A DNA stretch of 47,950 bases, taken from the NCBI GenBank assembly GCA_904374485.1, contig CAJFFX010000007.1, forward strand, positions 1-47,950. Direction: 5' to 3'. The position numbers and the translations under genes are program-made. The notes under the pieces were generated by a model, which ran no database searches, had not been told where the DNA came from, and worked only from the letters and a program-made list of their open reading frames with translations. This document shows positions 38,551 to 46,339 of this stretch, piece after piece. Within the stretch, counting starts at the first letter, position 1; every line of letters begins with the position of its first letter. This stretch comes from Candidatus Pseudoscillospira falkowii (lineage in GTDB: Bacteria > Bacillota > Clostridia > Oscillospirales > Oscillospiraceae).

Positions 38551-39744
38551 GTGGAACAGTGGAAGGAGCTTGCCCAGCGGCTGTGCGCCGTTTCAGCCTA
38601 TCGGGAATTTTTGCAGCTGCCGGCGATGGAGGCCCTGGGCCGCCTGGTGCGGGCGCTGGCTGCCGGCGGCGCCGGCGGCGCGCTGATGGACGCTTATGCC
38701 GAGACGTTTTACCAGCTGCAGCTGGCCGGTCACGATTCCCTGGGCGGCTACCTCTGGGAGCATCTGCGTTACGACGAAACGCCCTACGGCGACGCCGCGG
38801 GCCGCGGTGCCGCCAACGACAGCCTGACAGCCGCCGCCCGGCAGGACATCGAGACCTTCGGCGCCCTGGCGGCCATCAAGAGCGGCGTGTGGAAGAGTGC
38901 TGTCGCCGCGGCGGCCGGCGAGGGGGCGGACTTGCTGCCCGCCTGGCGGGCCGACGATACGCTGACCTTTGAAGCCGTCACCGCGGCCTACCGGGAAAAC
39001 GGCGCCGGAGAATATGCCCGCCACAAGGCCTTCCTCTGGACGGATCACACCCTGCTGCCGGTGGCGGACCCGGATCTGGAGGAGCACGCGCTCATCGGCT
39101 ATGAAGACGAGCGCAAAGAGGTGTACGACAACACCCGCGCCCTGCTCTCCGGCCACAGTGTCAACAATATGCTGCTGTACGGCGCGGCAGGCACCGGCAA
39201 ATCCGCCACGGTCAAGAGCCTGCTGAAAGTGCCGGAGTTTTCCGACCTGCGCATCATTGAGGTGGACAAGCAGCAGCTGGCGGACATCCCGGCCCTGATC
39301 CGCCGCCTGGCGGGCCTGCGGCAGAAGTTCATCCTCTTTGTGGACGATTTGAGCTTTGAAACGGCGGACGTGGGCTATTCGGTGCTCAAGACCGTACTGG
39401 AGGGCTCCATCGAAAAGCGGCCGGCCAACGTGGTCATCTACGCCACCTCCAACCGCCGCCACCTGATGCGCGAGACCTTCAGCGACCGGGGCGACGACGA
39501 GGTCCATGTCCGCGAGTCCATCGAGGAGCGGACGGCCCTGTCCGAGCGCTTCGGCATCCGCGTGCTGTTCCGCGCCCTCAACAAAAACCAGTATCTCGAC
39601 ATGGTGCAGGCCCTGGCCCGGCAGGAGGGTGTCGACATGGAGACGGAGGCCCTGAACAAGCTGGCCCTCCAGTGGGAGCGGGAGCATGCCAGCCGCACCC
39701 CCCGCAGCGCCTGCCAGTTCATCCGCTACCTGCAAAGCCTGTGA
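38551..39744 (+). CDS. DUF815 family AAA-type ATPase
   Basis: A 397-residue protein of the DUF815 family: a helical N-terminal half of about 190 residues with no recognised domain, then an AAA+ ATPase. Walker A is GAAGTGKSA (211-219), Walker B is FILFVDDLSF (260-269) and sensor 1 is VVIYATSNRRHLM. The end reads RSACQFIRYLQSL. The family function is not established. The start is GTG at 38551, with AAAGGA 11 bases upstream. It is transcribed alone, converging on pyrD. Confidence 0.88.
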   Translation: MEQWKELAQRLCAVSAYREFLQLPAMEALGRLVRALAAGGAGGALMDAYAETFYQLQLAGHDSLGGYLWEHLRYDETPYGDAAGRGAANDSLTAAARQDIETFGALAAIKSGVWKSAVAAAAGEGADLLPAWRADDTLTFEAVTAAYRENGAGEYARHKAFLWTDHTLLPVADPDLEEHALIGYEDERKEVYDNTRALLSGHSVNNMLLYGAAGTGKSATVKSLLKVPEFSDLRIIEVDKQQLADIPALIRRLAGLRQKFILFVDDLSFETADVGYSVLKTVLEGSIEKRPANVVIYATSNRRHLMRETFSDRGDDEVHVRESIEERTALSERFGIRVLFRALNKNQYLDMVQALARQEGVDMETEALNKLALQWEREHASRTPRSACQFIRYLQSL

Positions 39745-39770
39745 AACGATGAAAAAAGATAGAAACGGCG

Positions 39771-39804
39771 GCGCGCCCGGCTTTTTAGCCGGGCGCGCTG
39801 TTTT
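39771..39804. terminator. Terminator between the DUF815 gene and pyrD
   Basis: An 11-bp stem GCGCGCCCGGC/GCCGGGCGCGC (39771-39781 with 39788-39798) around TTTTTA, then TGTTTT. It is probably bidirectional. Confidence 0.85.
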
Positions 39805-39823
39805 AGGGAGGGAAAGGGACGCG

Positions 39824-40750
39824 TCAGCCCGCCTGTTTCCAGGCCTGACCGATGAGTTCGCGGATGTCTTGGATGTTGTTTTCGACAAGGTACTGCTCGA
39901 TGCCGTCGAGCACATGCATCGTGGCAGAGGGGTCCAGCAGGTTGCCGGTGCCCACGGAAACGGCGGTGGCGCCGGCGAGGATGTATTCGATGGCGTCTTC
40001 CCCGGTAAGGATGCCGCCCAGGGCGATGATCGGCAGATCCACCGCCTGGGCAGCCTGCCAGACTAGGCGCAGATTGATGGATTTCATGGCGGGGCCGCAC
40101 AGGCCGCCCTGGACGTTGCCGAGGGCCGGCTTCCGGGTCCGGACGTCGATGGCCATAGCGGGGTAAGCATTGCTCAGGTTCAGGGCGTCTGCGCCTGCAT
40201 CCCGCACGGCCCGGGCGATGGCGGTGATGTCCGTCACTGCGGGCGTCAGCTTGGCGATCACGGTTTTGCCGGTGCTTTGGCGAACGGCCTTCACGACGGA
40301 GGCGGCCATTTCCGGCTCCGTGCCGAAGCCCAGCCCGCCCTTTTTCAAATTGGGGCAGGAAATATTGATCTCAATGGCGTCGGCTTGCGGGCAGGCGTCC
40401 AGCCGCCGGGCCACCTCGGCGTATTCCTCCACGGTGCTGCCGCCGATATTGACGATGATGGGGGTCCCGTAGACGGCGACCTTGGGCAGGATGTCGCGGA
40501 TGACTGTGTCCACGCCGGGGTTTTCCAGACCGACGGAGGCAATAATGCCGCCGGCGGATTCCACCACGCGGGGTGGGAGCGTGCCGTCCCGGGGCGTCAG
40601 GGTGGTGCCCTTGATCGTGATGGCGCCCAGGCGGCGGAGGTCCACATAGTCCGTCATCTGCAGACCGGAGCCGAAGGTGCCGGAACCGGTGGTCACCGGA
40701 TTTTTCATGACGAGCGACCCGATACGGACGCTCATATTGACGTTACGCAT
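39824..40750 (-). CDS. pyrD: Dihydroorotate dehydrogenase, catalytic subunit (type 1B)
   Basis: A 308-residue FMN enzyme that oxidises dihydroorotate to orotate in pyrimidine synthesis. The catalytic base is C132 (NISCPNLKKGGLGFGTEP), as in class 1 enzymes; class 2 uses Ser. Other hallmarks are NPVTTGSGTFGSG, LENPGVD, GGLCGPAMKSINLRLVW and IIALGGILTGEDAIEYILAG. With PyrK it forms the NAD-dependent 1B complex, suited to growth without oxygen. It overlaps pyrK by 8 bases; AGGAG is 9 bases before its ATG, so translation is coupled. The other pyrimidine genes are not in the window. Confidence 0.96.
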   Translation of the reverse strand: MRNVNMSVRIGSLVMKNPVTTGSGTFGSGLQMTDYVDLRRLGAITIKGTTLTPRDGTLPPRVVESAGGIIASVGLENPGVDTVIRDILPKVAVYGTPIIVNIGGSTVEEYAEVARRLDACPQADAIEINISCPNLKKGGLGFGTEPEMAASVVKAVRQSTGKTVIAKLTPAVTDITAIARAVRDAGADALNLSNAYPAMAIDVRTRKPALGNVQGGLCGPAMKSINLRLVWQAAQAVDLPIIALGGILTGEDAIEYILAGATAVSVGTGNLLDPSATMHVLDGIEQYLVENNIQDIRELIGQAWKQAG

Positions 40751-41519
40751 AGTCCAACTCTCCTATCGCAAAAACGGGCCCGTCGACACAAGTGTGCTTG
40801 TAGCCGCCGGATTTGACTTTGTTCGGACACAACAGGCAGACGCCCAGGCCGCAGCCCATGTGGGCTTCCGTGGAGACCTGCCCCGGGATCCCGTGGGCCA
40901 GGGCCGTTTCCTCCACGGCGCGGAGCATAGGGACCGGCCCGCAGGCGTAAATCAGGTCGCAGCGCCCCGCGGCGATCAGCTGCTGCAGCGGCGCGGTCAC
41001 CAGGCCTGGCGTGCCGGCGCTGCCGTCGTCGGTGGCGATGCAGACTTCCGCGCCGAGCTGGGCATAGTCCGTGCTGTCGGTCAGATAGGCGCTGTTTTTC
41101 GCCCCCATGATCAGGGAGACCTGTTTGCCTGCGGCGGTCAGCGCTTTGGCCAGGGGATACAGCGGGGCGATGCCGATGCCGCCGCCCACCAGGACGGCGT
41201 GCTGCCCTGGAAGGGTGCAGTCCCAGCCGTTTCCGAGGGGGCCGAGGACGTTGAGAGTTTCGCCCGGCTCCATGCGGCTCATCATGGCGGTGCCCTTGCC
41301 GACTACCAGATACAGCAGCGCCAGGGTTCCCAGGTCCGCGTCGATGCGGTGCAGACTGATGGGGCGGCGCAGGAGCGGATCCAGTTTTTCACTGAGTTTC
41401 AAATTGACAAATTGTCCCGGTTTAGAAGATTTTGCAATTTCCGGCGCTTCCAGGACCATTTCGTAAATGTCTTTTGCCACGCGGACATTCTGTAGGATCT
41501 TTCCGTCTTGAAGCAACAA
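40743..41519 (-). CDS. pyrK: Dihydroorotate dehydrogenase electron-transfer subunit
   Basis: A flavin and iron-sulfur protein that passes electrons from PyrD to NAD. The FAD-binding region has LLRRPISLHRI, and the NAD region VGGGIGIAPLYPLAKAL. The 2Fe-2S motif near the C-terminus fits C-x4-C-x2-C-x12-C (CGLGVCLLC...C). The start is uncertain. The TTG at 41519 is preferred because AAAGG lies 8 bases before it, giving 258 residues; TTG at 41540 and GTG at 41525 precede or abut that site. It is first in the pyrK-pyrD operon, under a strong promoter and with a palindrome in its leader. Confidence 0.93.
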   Translation of the reverse strand: MLLQDGKILQNVRVAKDIYEMVLEAPEIAKSSKPGQFVNLKLSEKLDPLLRRPISLHRIDADLGTLALLYLVVGKGTAMMSRMEPGETLNVLGPLGNGWDCTLPGQHAVLVGGGIGIAPLYPLAKALTAAGKQVSLIMGAKNSAYLTDSTDYAQLGAEVCIATDDGSAGTPGLVTAPLQQLIAAGRCDLIYACGPVPMLRAVEETALAHGIPGQVSTEAHMGCGLGVCLLCPNKVKSGGYKHTCVDGPVFAIGELDYA

Positions 41520-41547
41520 AATCACAACCTTTCCATTCAAAACCAGT

Positions 41548-41563
41548 GATTATGCGCATAATC
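41548..41563. promoter_or_regulatory. Perfect 16-bp palindrome in the pyrK-pyrD leader
   Basis: GATTATGCGCATAATC is a perfect palindrome lying between the -10 (41575-41580) and the pyrK ribosome site, very close to the predicted transcription start. It looks like a dimeric repressor site. The leader is too short for a PyrR-type attenuator. Confidence 0.7.
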
Positions 41564-41574
41564 CTTATAAATCC

Positions 41575-41603
41575 ATGATAGAAGCGGTTTGGGGCAGTGT
41601 CAA
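41575..41603 (-). promoter_or_regulatory. Predicted promoter of pyrK-pyrD
   Basis: Minus-strand perfect TTGACA (41598-41603) and TATCAT (41575-41580), 17-base spacing. Confidence 0.86.
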
Positions 41604-41692
41604 CATCGGACGCGCCGCAGGGCCTTTTTTTCGTAACAAGCAGCAAATTTGCTTTTGATTTTTGAAAAATATTTCAATGAAGAAAAACGCGA

Positions 41693-41735
41693 AAAGGGGA
41701 GGGCGCCGCGGCATTTCTGCGGCGCCCTCCCCTTT
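41693..41735 (-). terminator. Terminator of the PucR-type gene
   Basis: A 17-bp stem AAAGGGGAGGGCGCCGC (41693-41709 with 41719-41735), followed on the minus strand by TTCGCGTTTTTC. It isolates the regulator from pyrK-pyrD downstream. Confidence 0.88.
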
Positions 41736-41759
41736 GAAAAAGCGCGGGAAAGCCGGGCG

Positions 41760-42938
41760 TTACGCCTGGCTTTCCTCCAGATATTTATCCACATGGAACC
41801 CGACATACAGGTAAACGCAGTCGGAAAGGTCCATCAGGTCCCAGCCGAACAGGGCCTTGATCCGCTCCATGCGGTAGCGGATGGTGTTGTAGTGGACATA
41901 AAGGGCCTTGGCGGTTTTCTGCACGGAACAGAACGCCGCGAAGTAGGCGCGGATGGTCTCGGTGAACGCCGTGCCGTTTTCCGCGTCGTATTTCTTCAGC
42001 CGGTGGACGGTCTCCTCCTGGATCTCGTAGAGCTGCTCACGGTTTTTCAGGTCGAACAGGATGCGGTAAATGCCCATTTCGTCATAGAAAAACAGGCCGC
42101 GGCTGCTGCGGGCCATTTTGCCGGCGATCAGCGCGGTGCGGGCTTCGTAATAGCTTTTGCGCACATGGCTGACGTCTTCATAGCAGTGGCCCACGCCGAT
42201 GTGGAAGGATTTGCCCGGCAGGCCGCGCTTCAGATGGGCGAACAGCTCCTCCGCACGCATATGCAGCCGCCCCCGGGTGGATTCAAAAGGCTGCTGCATG
42301 CGGGCGATCACCATCACCATGCCGTTGCGGCTGCAGATGAAGCAGTTGGTGTCCCAGGCATCCTTGCAGATCTTGTGAATTTTCGGAATGATGGAAACGT
42401 CCTGGGGCGCGATCAGCAGCACGCCGAGGTACTCGTCCACCTTGATGCCCATCATCCGGGCGCGCTTGACCAGCATCTGCCGGTCCTGCTCGGTCAGGAT
42501 CATCTCCTGGATGAAATTGTCCTCGTAGGAATTGTAGAGGTTGTAGCCGTTGCGGTAAAAGATCTCATAGCTGACGCCGCTGATGACGGAGGAGAGGATG
42601 ACGTCCGCCGGCAGGGCCAGCACGGGCAGGGCCGCCTGTTCGGCCCGGCGGAGGAAATCCTCCGGCGGCTCTGCGCCGTCGGGAAGCTTCAGCCCCAGGG
42701 CGGAGACCTTTGCCGTCTGATAAAAAGCGAAAGTCCTGGCCAGGGCGTCCGAGTCTCGCAGGTCGAAAAAGGACACGTCTGTCAGCAGCAGGGTGTTTTT
42801 GAGCAGATTGTGGGGCGCGGACGGGACCTCTGCGAAGGAAACGCACTCCACCGGGTGGGAGAGCCCTTTTTTCCCGGCCAGGAGCCGGGTCCCGTTCATA
42901 TAGGGCTGCAGCAGCAGGGACGCCACAGTCAGTTTCAC
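41760..42938 (-). CDS. PucR/CdaR-family transcriptional regulator
   Basis: A 392-residue cytoplasmic regulator. The N-terminal PucR domain (MKLTVASLLLQPYMNGTRLL, then SFFDLRD) is followed by a central GGDEF-like sensor. The C-terminal PucR-type helix-turn-helix reads CSVQKTAKALYVHYNTIRYR followed by MERIKALFGWDL. Relatives control purine or sugar-acid use in response to metabolites. The start is GTG at 42938, with AAGGAGG 8 bases upstream. It lies between upp and pyrK-pyrD on the same strand but is separated from each by a terminator. Control of pyrimidine genes is possible by position only. Confidence 0.9.
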   Translation of the reverse strand: MKLTVASLLLQPYMNGTRLLAGKKGLSHPVECVSFAEVPSAPHNLLKNTLLLTDVSFFDLRDSDALARTFAFYQTAKVSALGLKLPDGAEPPEDFLRRAEQAALPVLALPADVILSSVISGVSYEIFYRNGYNLYNSYEDNFIQEMILTEQDRQMLVKRARMMGIKVDEYLGVLLIAPQDVSIIPKIHKICKDAWDTNCFICSRNGMVMVIARMQQPFESTRGRLHMRAEELFAHLKRGLPGKSFHIGVGHCYEDVSHVRKSYYEARTALIAGKMARSSRGLFFYDEMGIYRILFDLKNREQLYEIQEETVHRLKKYDAENGTAFTETIRAYFAAFCSVQKTAKALYVHYNTIRYRMERIKALFGWDLMDLSDCVYLYVGFHVDKYLEESQA

Positions 42939-42984
42939 GGCGGTCGCCTCCTTCCGCGCCGGGCCTTGCCCCGGGCGGGAATTT

Positions 42985-43018
42985 GAAAAAAGCCGTGCAG
43001 AGCTTGCCCTGCACGGCT
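42985..43018 (-). terminator. Terminator of upp
   Basis: A 10-bp stem AGCCGTGCAG/CTGCACGGCT (42991-43000 with 43009-43018) is followed on the minus strand by TTTTTT. Confidence 0.9.
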
Positions 43019-43043
43019 GGATGCACCAGGAGGTGCGGCGGCG

Positions 43044-43679
43044 TTATTTTGTGCCGAAGATGCGGTCGCCGGCGTCGCCGAGACCAGGCACGATGTAGCC
43101 GTGTTCATTGAGTTTTTCGTCCACCGCGCCGCAGTAGATGTCCACGTCGGGATGGTTTTTCTGCAGGCGCTCGATGCCCTCCGGCGCGGCCAGGAGCACC
43201 ATGAGCTTGATGGAGCGGCAGCCGTATTCCTTCATGAAACCGATGGCGGCGTCGGCGCTGCCGCCGGTGGCCAGCATGGGGTCGACGATCAAGGCGTCGC
43301 GGTCGGCGATATCCTTGGGCATCTTGCAGAAATACTGCACCGGCTCCAGCGTTTCCTCGTTGCGGTACAGGCCGATGTGGCCCACGCGGGCGTTGGGAAC
43401 GATGCGCAGCACACCGTCCACCAATCCGAGACCGGCCCGCAGAATGGGGATAACGGCGAACTTCTTGCCGTCCAGCGTGGGCACGGTGGCGGGGCAGATG
43501 GGTGTTTCGATCTCCTTGGTGGTCAGGGGCAGATCGCGGGTGGCCTCATAGGTCATCAGCATGCCGATTTCAGAAACGATCTCGCGGAAATCCTTTGTGG
43601 TGGTATTCTTGTCGCGCAGAATGCTCAGCTTGTGAGCGACCAGGGGATGGTCCATGATATGGACATGTTCGTTGTACAT
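43044..43679 (-). CDS. upp: Uracil phosphoribosyltransferase
   Basis: A 211-residue salvage enzyme that joins uracil to PRPP to make UMP. The PRPP-binding motif is [20 protein letters not shown], and the C-terminal uracil-binding region reads [20 protein letters not shown] followed by [26 protein letters not shown] is also diagnostic. AAGGAG lies 10 bases before the ATG. It follows tsaB by 19 bases, so it is probably the last gene of a tsaE-tsaB-upp transcript, and a strong terminator follows. It complements the de novo pyrKD genes nearby. Confidence 0.97.
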   Translation of the reverse strand: MYNEHVHIMDHPLVAHKLSILRDKNTTTKDFREIVSEIGMLMTYEATRDLPLTTKEIETPICPATVPTLDGKKFAVIPILRAGLGLVDGVLRIVPNARVGHIGLYRNEETLEPVQYFCKMPKDIADRDALIVDPMLATGGSADAAIGFMKEYGCRSIKLMVLLAAPEGIERLQKNHPDVDIYCGAVDEKLNEHGYIVPGLGDAGDRIFGTK

Positions 43680-43698
43680 AATCCGTACGCTCCTTTTC

Positions 43699-44415
43699 TT
43701 ATTCGGCTTTGGATTCTTGCTGTCTGCGCAGCCGCTCCCGTTCCGCCTGGGAAAGGCGGAGGTACACGGGCTGCAACGCGTCGGCCGAGATCAGCCTGTC
43801 CGCCTTTGCCGCCGCTTCCGCGCAGAGACAGACGCCCACGGCGTCCTGCATGCGCAGGGCCTCCGGCGCCAGGCGGCAGGCGATGCCCGCATCCATAAGG
43901 GCATTATAACACAACAGCGCGCCATCTCCAACAACAATTTTTGGACGCGTTTCGCCCTGCAGATCTTCGCAGACCTGGGAAAGGGCCGCGGCCCGGTCGG
44001 GGCACAGGCGGGCGAGCTGCCCGCCCTCGGCCAGGAACAGGGCGTTGTAGACCTGGCTGCGGCGGGCGTCCATGGCGCAGACGATGACGCAGCCCTCGAG
44101 ATGGGCGAGATTCTGCGCCATGGCTTCCAGAGTGGAAACGGCGGCGCAGGGCAGCGCCCGGGCCCAGGCCAACCCCTTGGCGGCGCTGACGCCGATGCGC
44201 AGGCCCGTGAACGACCCGGGCCCCGCCGCCACGGCCACGGCGCCCACGTCGTCCATGGAGAGGCCGCAGCTGCGCAGCATGGCCTCCGCCATGGGCAGCA
44301 GCGTGCGGCTGTGGGTCAGTCCGATATTCTGATAGGTGCGGGCCAGCAGCTTTCCGTCCTCCGTCAGGGCGGCGGAGGCGGCTTTGGCCGAAGATTCCAG
44401 TCCTAAGATTTTCAC
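43699..44415 (-). CDS. tsaB: tRNA threonylcarbamoyladenosine biosynthesis protein TsaB
   Basis: A 238-residue ASKHA-fold protein of the complex that adds threonylcarbamoyl to A37 of tRNAs reading ANN codons, working with TsaD and TsaE. It begins [16 protein letters not shown]. The pattern [34 protein letters not shown] and [15 protein letters not shown] is diagnostic. The start is GTG at 44415 with AAGGAG 10 bases upstream; the open frame above it is not coding. It overlaps tsaE by 4 bases. The third gene usually found here (rimI) is absent and upp follows instead. Confidence 0.93.
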   Translation of the reverse strand: MKILGLESSAKAASAALTEDGKLLARTYQNIGLTHSRTLLPMAEAMLRSCGLSMDDVGAVAVAAGPGSFTGLRIGVSAAKGLAWARALPCAAVSTLEAMAQNLAHLEGCVIVCAMDARRSQVYNALFLAEGGQLARLCPDRAAALSQVCEDLQGETRPKIVVGDGALLCYNALMDAGIACRLAPEALRMQDAVGVCLCAEAAAKADRLISADALQPVYLRLSQAERERLRRQQESKAE

Positions 44416-44840
44416 AGTCCGTCGGCTCCTTCTATGGTGATCTCCCGCCAGGTGTCGTGGCCTTCGCAGCGGCGGATGCGTACGAAAACCGTATCTGCGG
44501 GCAGAGCGTCGGCGATGGTTTCGCTCCACTCCACGGCGCACACGCCGCCCCGGTCCAGATAGTCGTCCCAGCCGATGTCCAGCAGGGCGTCGCTGTTTTC
44601 CAGGCGGTAGACGTCAAAGTGGAACAGGGGCAGGCGGCCTTCGTATTCGTTGACGATGGTGAAGGTGGGGCTGGTCACCCGCCCGGGGCAGCCCAGGCCC
44701 CGGGCCAGGCCCCGGGTGAAGGCGGTCTTGCCCATGCCCAGGCCGCCCTCGTAGGCCACCACGCTGCCGCCGTGCAGCGCGCCGGCCAGGCGCGCGCCCA
44801 GCGCCTCCGTTTCCTCCTCGCTGTGGGAGAGATATTCCAT
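44412..44840 (-). CDS. tsaE: tRNA threonylcarbamoyladenosine biosynthesis ATPase TsaE
   Basis: A 142-residue P-loop ATPase that drives turnover of the TsaB-TsaD complex. Walker A GGLGMGKTAFTRGLARGL covers residues 32-49, followed by VTSPTFTIVNEYEGRLPLFH with FDVYRLE, then DYLDRGGVCAVEWSE, all hallmark stretches. AAGGAAG lies 9 bases before the ATG. It is first in the tsaE-tsaB-upp run. Confidence 0.95.
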   Translation of the reverse strand: MEYLSHSEEETEALGARLAGALHGGSVVAYEGGLGMGKTAFTRGLARGLGCPGRVTSPTFTIVNEYEGRLPLFHFDVYRLENSDALLDIGWDDYLDRGGVCAVEWSETIADALPADTVFVRIRRCEGHDTWREITIEGADGL

Positions 44841-44898
44841 CGGCGTTCACTTCCTTCTGCTTGGCGGAACCTGATGCGCGGTTTCCGCGGTTTTTCTC

Positions 44899-44927
44899 AT
44901 CATAGCATACAACGGCCAAAGTGTACA
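44899..44927 (-). promoter_or_regulatory. Predicted promoter of tsaE-tsaB-upp
   Basis: Minus-strand TGTACA (44922-44927) and TATGAT (44899-44904), 17-base spacing, with TGC before the -10. The -35 is weak. Confidence 0.6.
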
Positions 44928-44933
44928 GAATTG

Positions 44934-44962
44934 TTTACTTCTTTTGTGCGGTATGGTACACT
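44934..44962 (+). promoter_or_regulatory. Predicted promoter of the FtsW/RodA-family gene
   Basis: TTTACT (44934-44939) and TACACT (44957-44962), 17-base spacing, with TGG before the -10. It is back to back with the tsaE promoter. Confidence 0.68.
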
Positions 44963-45009
44963 GAAACTATCATGGATGCGCAGAACCCATTTTGGAAAGG
45001 ATAAGACCC

Positions 45010-46167
45010 ATGACAGAGCATTTATTTATAAAGATCCGGCGCTTTTTCGGTCAGGCGGACCTGGTGCTGCTGGCGCTGTGCTGCGGCGCGGCGCTGTTCG
45101 GTATCCTGCTGATCGCCAGCGCCACCCATTATACAGGCTCGCCCCGCTATGTGCTGGTGCAGTCCGTCGCCCTGGCGCTGGGCGTCGTTCTCTATGCCTT
45201 TTTTTCCTTTGTGGATGTGGAATCGGCCGTTTCGGCCAAGTGGAAGTGGATCTTCGGCTTCAACGTGCTGTTCATTCTCCTGCTGCTGACGCCCCTGGGC
45301 GTCGACCCCAGTCAAAGCGGCGGCAACCGGGCCTGGCTCAGTATCCCGGGCTTTCCCATGGATATCCAGCCGGCAGAGATCATCAAGATCACCTTCATCA
45401 TCCTGCTGGCAAAGCAGCTGAGCTATTATCAGGAGCACGACCTCAGCGCCATCCGCTCCGTGGCGTTTTACGGGGGGCACCTGCTGTTCATGCTGGTGCT
45501 GCTTTACGGCATTTCCAGCGACGCGGGCAGCTGCCTCGTCTATGTGGCCATCTTCGCCTTTATGACCTTTGCCGCCGGCGTCAAGCTGCGCTGGTTTGCT
45601 CTGGCGGGCGGCGGCGGCATCGGCGCGATGCTTCTGGCCTGGTGGCAGGGATGGATCCCCGGCTATATGCAGCGCCGCATCGAAGTGATCCTGGACCACA
45701 GCCTCTATCCCATGAACGAGGGCTGGCACCAGGGCCGAAGCCTCCTGGCCTTTGGCAGCGGCGGTTGGTTCGGCCAGGGCCTGTTCCACGGTACCCAGAC
45801 CCAGTCGGGCTCCGGCAGTCTGCCTGCCGGCCATACGGACTTTATTTTCGCCGTGGCGGGGGAGGAGCTGGGCTATATCGGCTGCATCGCCATCGTGCTG
45901 CTGCTGCTGTCCATCATCGTCCGCTGCCTGGTCATCGCCCGCCGGGCCAAGACGTCTATGGATGCGCTGCTCTGCGTGGGCGTGGCGGGAATGCTGGGCT
46001 TCCAGATGATCGAAAACATCGGCATGTGCCTGTTCGTCACCCCCGTCATCGGCCTGACGCTGCCGTTTTTCAGCTACGGCGGCTCGTCGCTGATCACGAT
46101 GTTCGCGGCCATGGGTCTGGTCTCGGGCGTCAAGATGCGCTCCCTGCCGGAGTGGCTGCGGGATTGA
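45010..46167 (+). CDS. FtsW/RodA/SpoVE-family peptidoglycan glycosyltransferase
   Basis: A 385-residue polytopic membrane protein that polymerises lipid II into glycan strands (SEDS family) during elongation, division or sporulation. About ten hydrophobic segments are visible. SEDS hallmarks are GGNRAWLSIPG, DIQPAEIIKITFIILLAKQL, the extracellular GHTDFIFAVAGEELGYIGCI (with the catalytic-type Asp) and TPVIGLTLPFFSYGGSSLIT. The ATG at 45010 has AAAGGA 8 bases upstream. RodA, FtsW and SpoVE cannot be separated by eye, and no PBP partner gene is adjacent. The nearby SLH protein and ddl fit a cell-wall neighbourhood. Confidence 0.92.
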   Translation: MTEHLFIKIRRFFGQADLVLLALCCGAALFGILLIASATHYTGSPRYVLVQSVALALGVVLYAFFSFVDVESAVSAKWKWIFGFNVLFILLLLTPLGVDPSQSGGNRAWLSIPGFPMDIQPAEIIKITFIILLAKQLSYYQEHDLSAIRSVAFYGGHLLFMLVLLYGISSDAGSCLVYVAIFAFMTFAAGVKLRWFALAGGGGIGAMLLAWWQGWIPGYMQRRIEVILDHSLYPMNEGWHQGRSLLAFGSGGWFGQGLFHGTQTQSGSGSLPAGHTDFIFAVAGEELGYIGCIAIVLLLLSIIVRCLVIARRAKTSMDALLCVGVAGMLGFQMIENIGMCLFVTPVIGLTLPFFSYGGSSLITMFAAMGLVSGVKMRSLPEWLRD

Positions 46168-46184
46168 AAAAAGAAAAACGCTGT

Positions 46185-46220
46185 GCGCCCGCGCCGGATC
46201 TTTCCGGCGCGGGCGCTTTT
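46185..46220 (+). terminator. Terminator after the FtsW/RodA-family gene
   Basis: A 14-bp stem GCGCCCGCGCCGGA (46185-46198 with 46203-46216), loop TCTT, followed by TTTT. Confidence 0.88.
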
Positions 46221-46339
46221 CTGCGCCGCGGGCAAAATTTACCAGAGGGCGGCGGGGCGCGGGGCGTATATCCGCGGCCGGACGGCAAACAATACTTACC
46301 ATAAAACGCATGAAATGCAGGATATGGGAGGTTTTTTCT

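Noticed and set aside
39771-39804. Attenuator or riboswitch related to pyrD
   Set aside because: The hairpin lies at the 3' ends of converging genes and behaves as an ordinary terminator.
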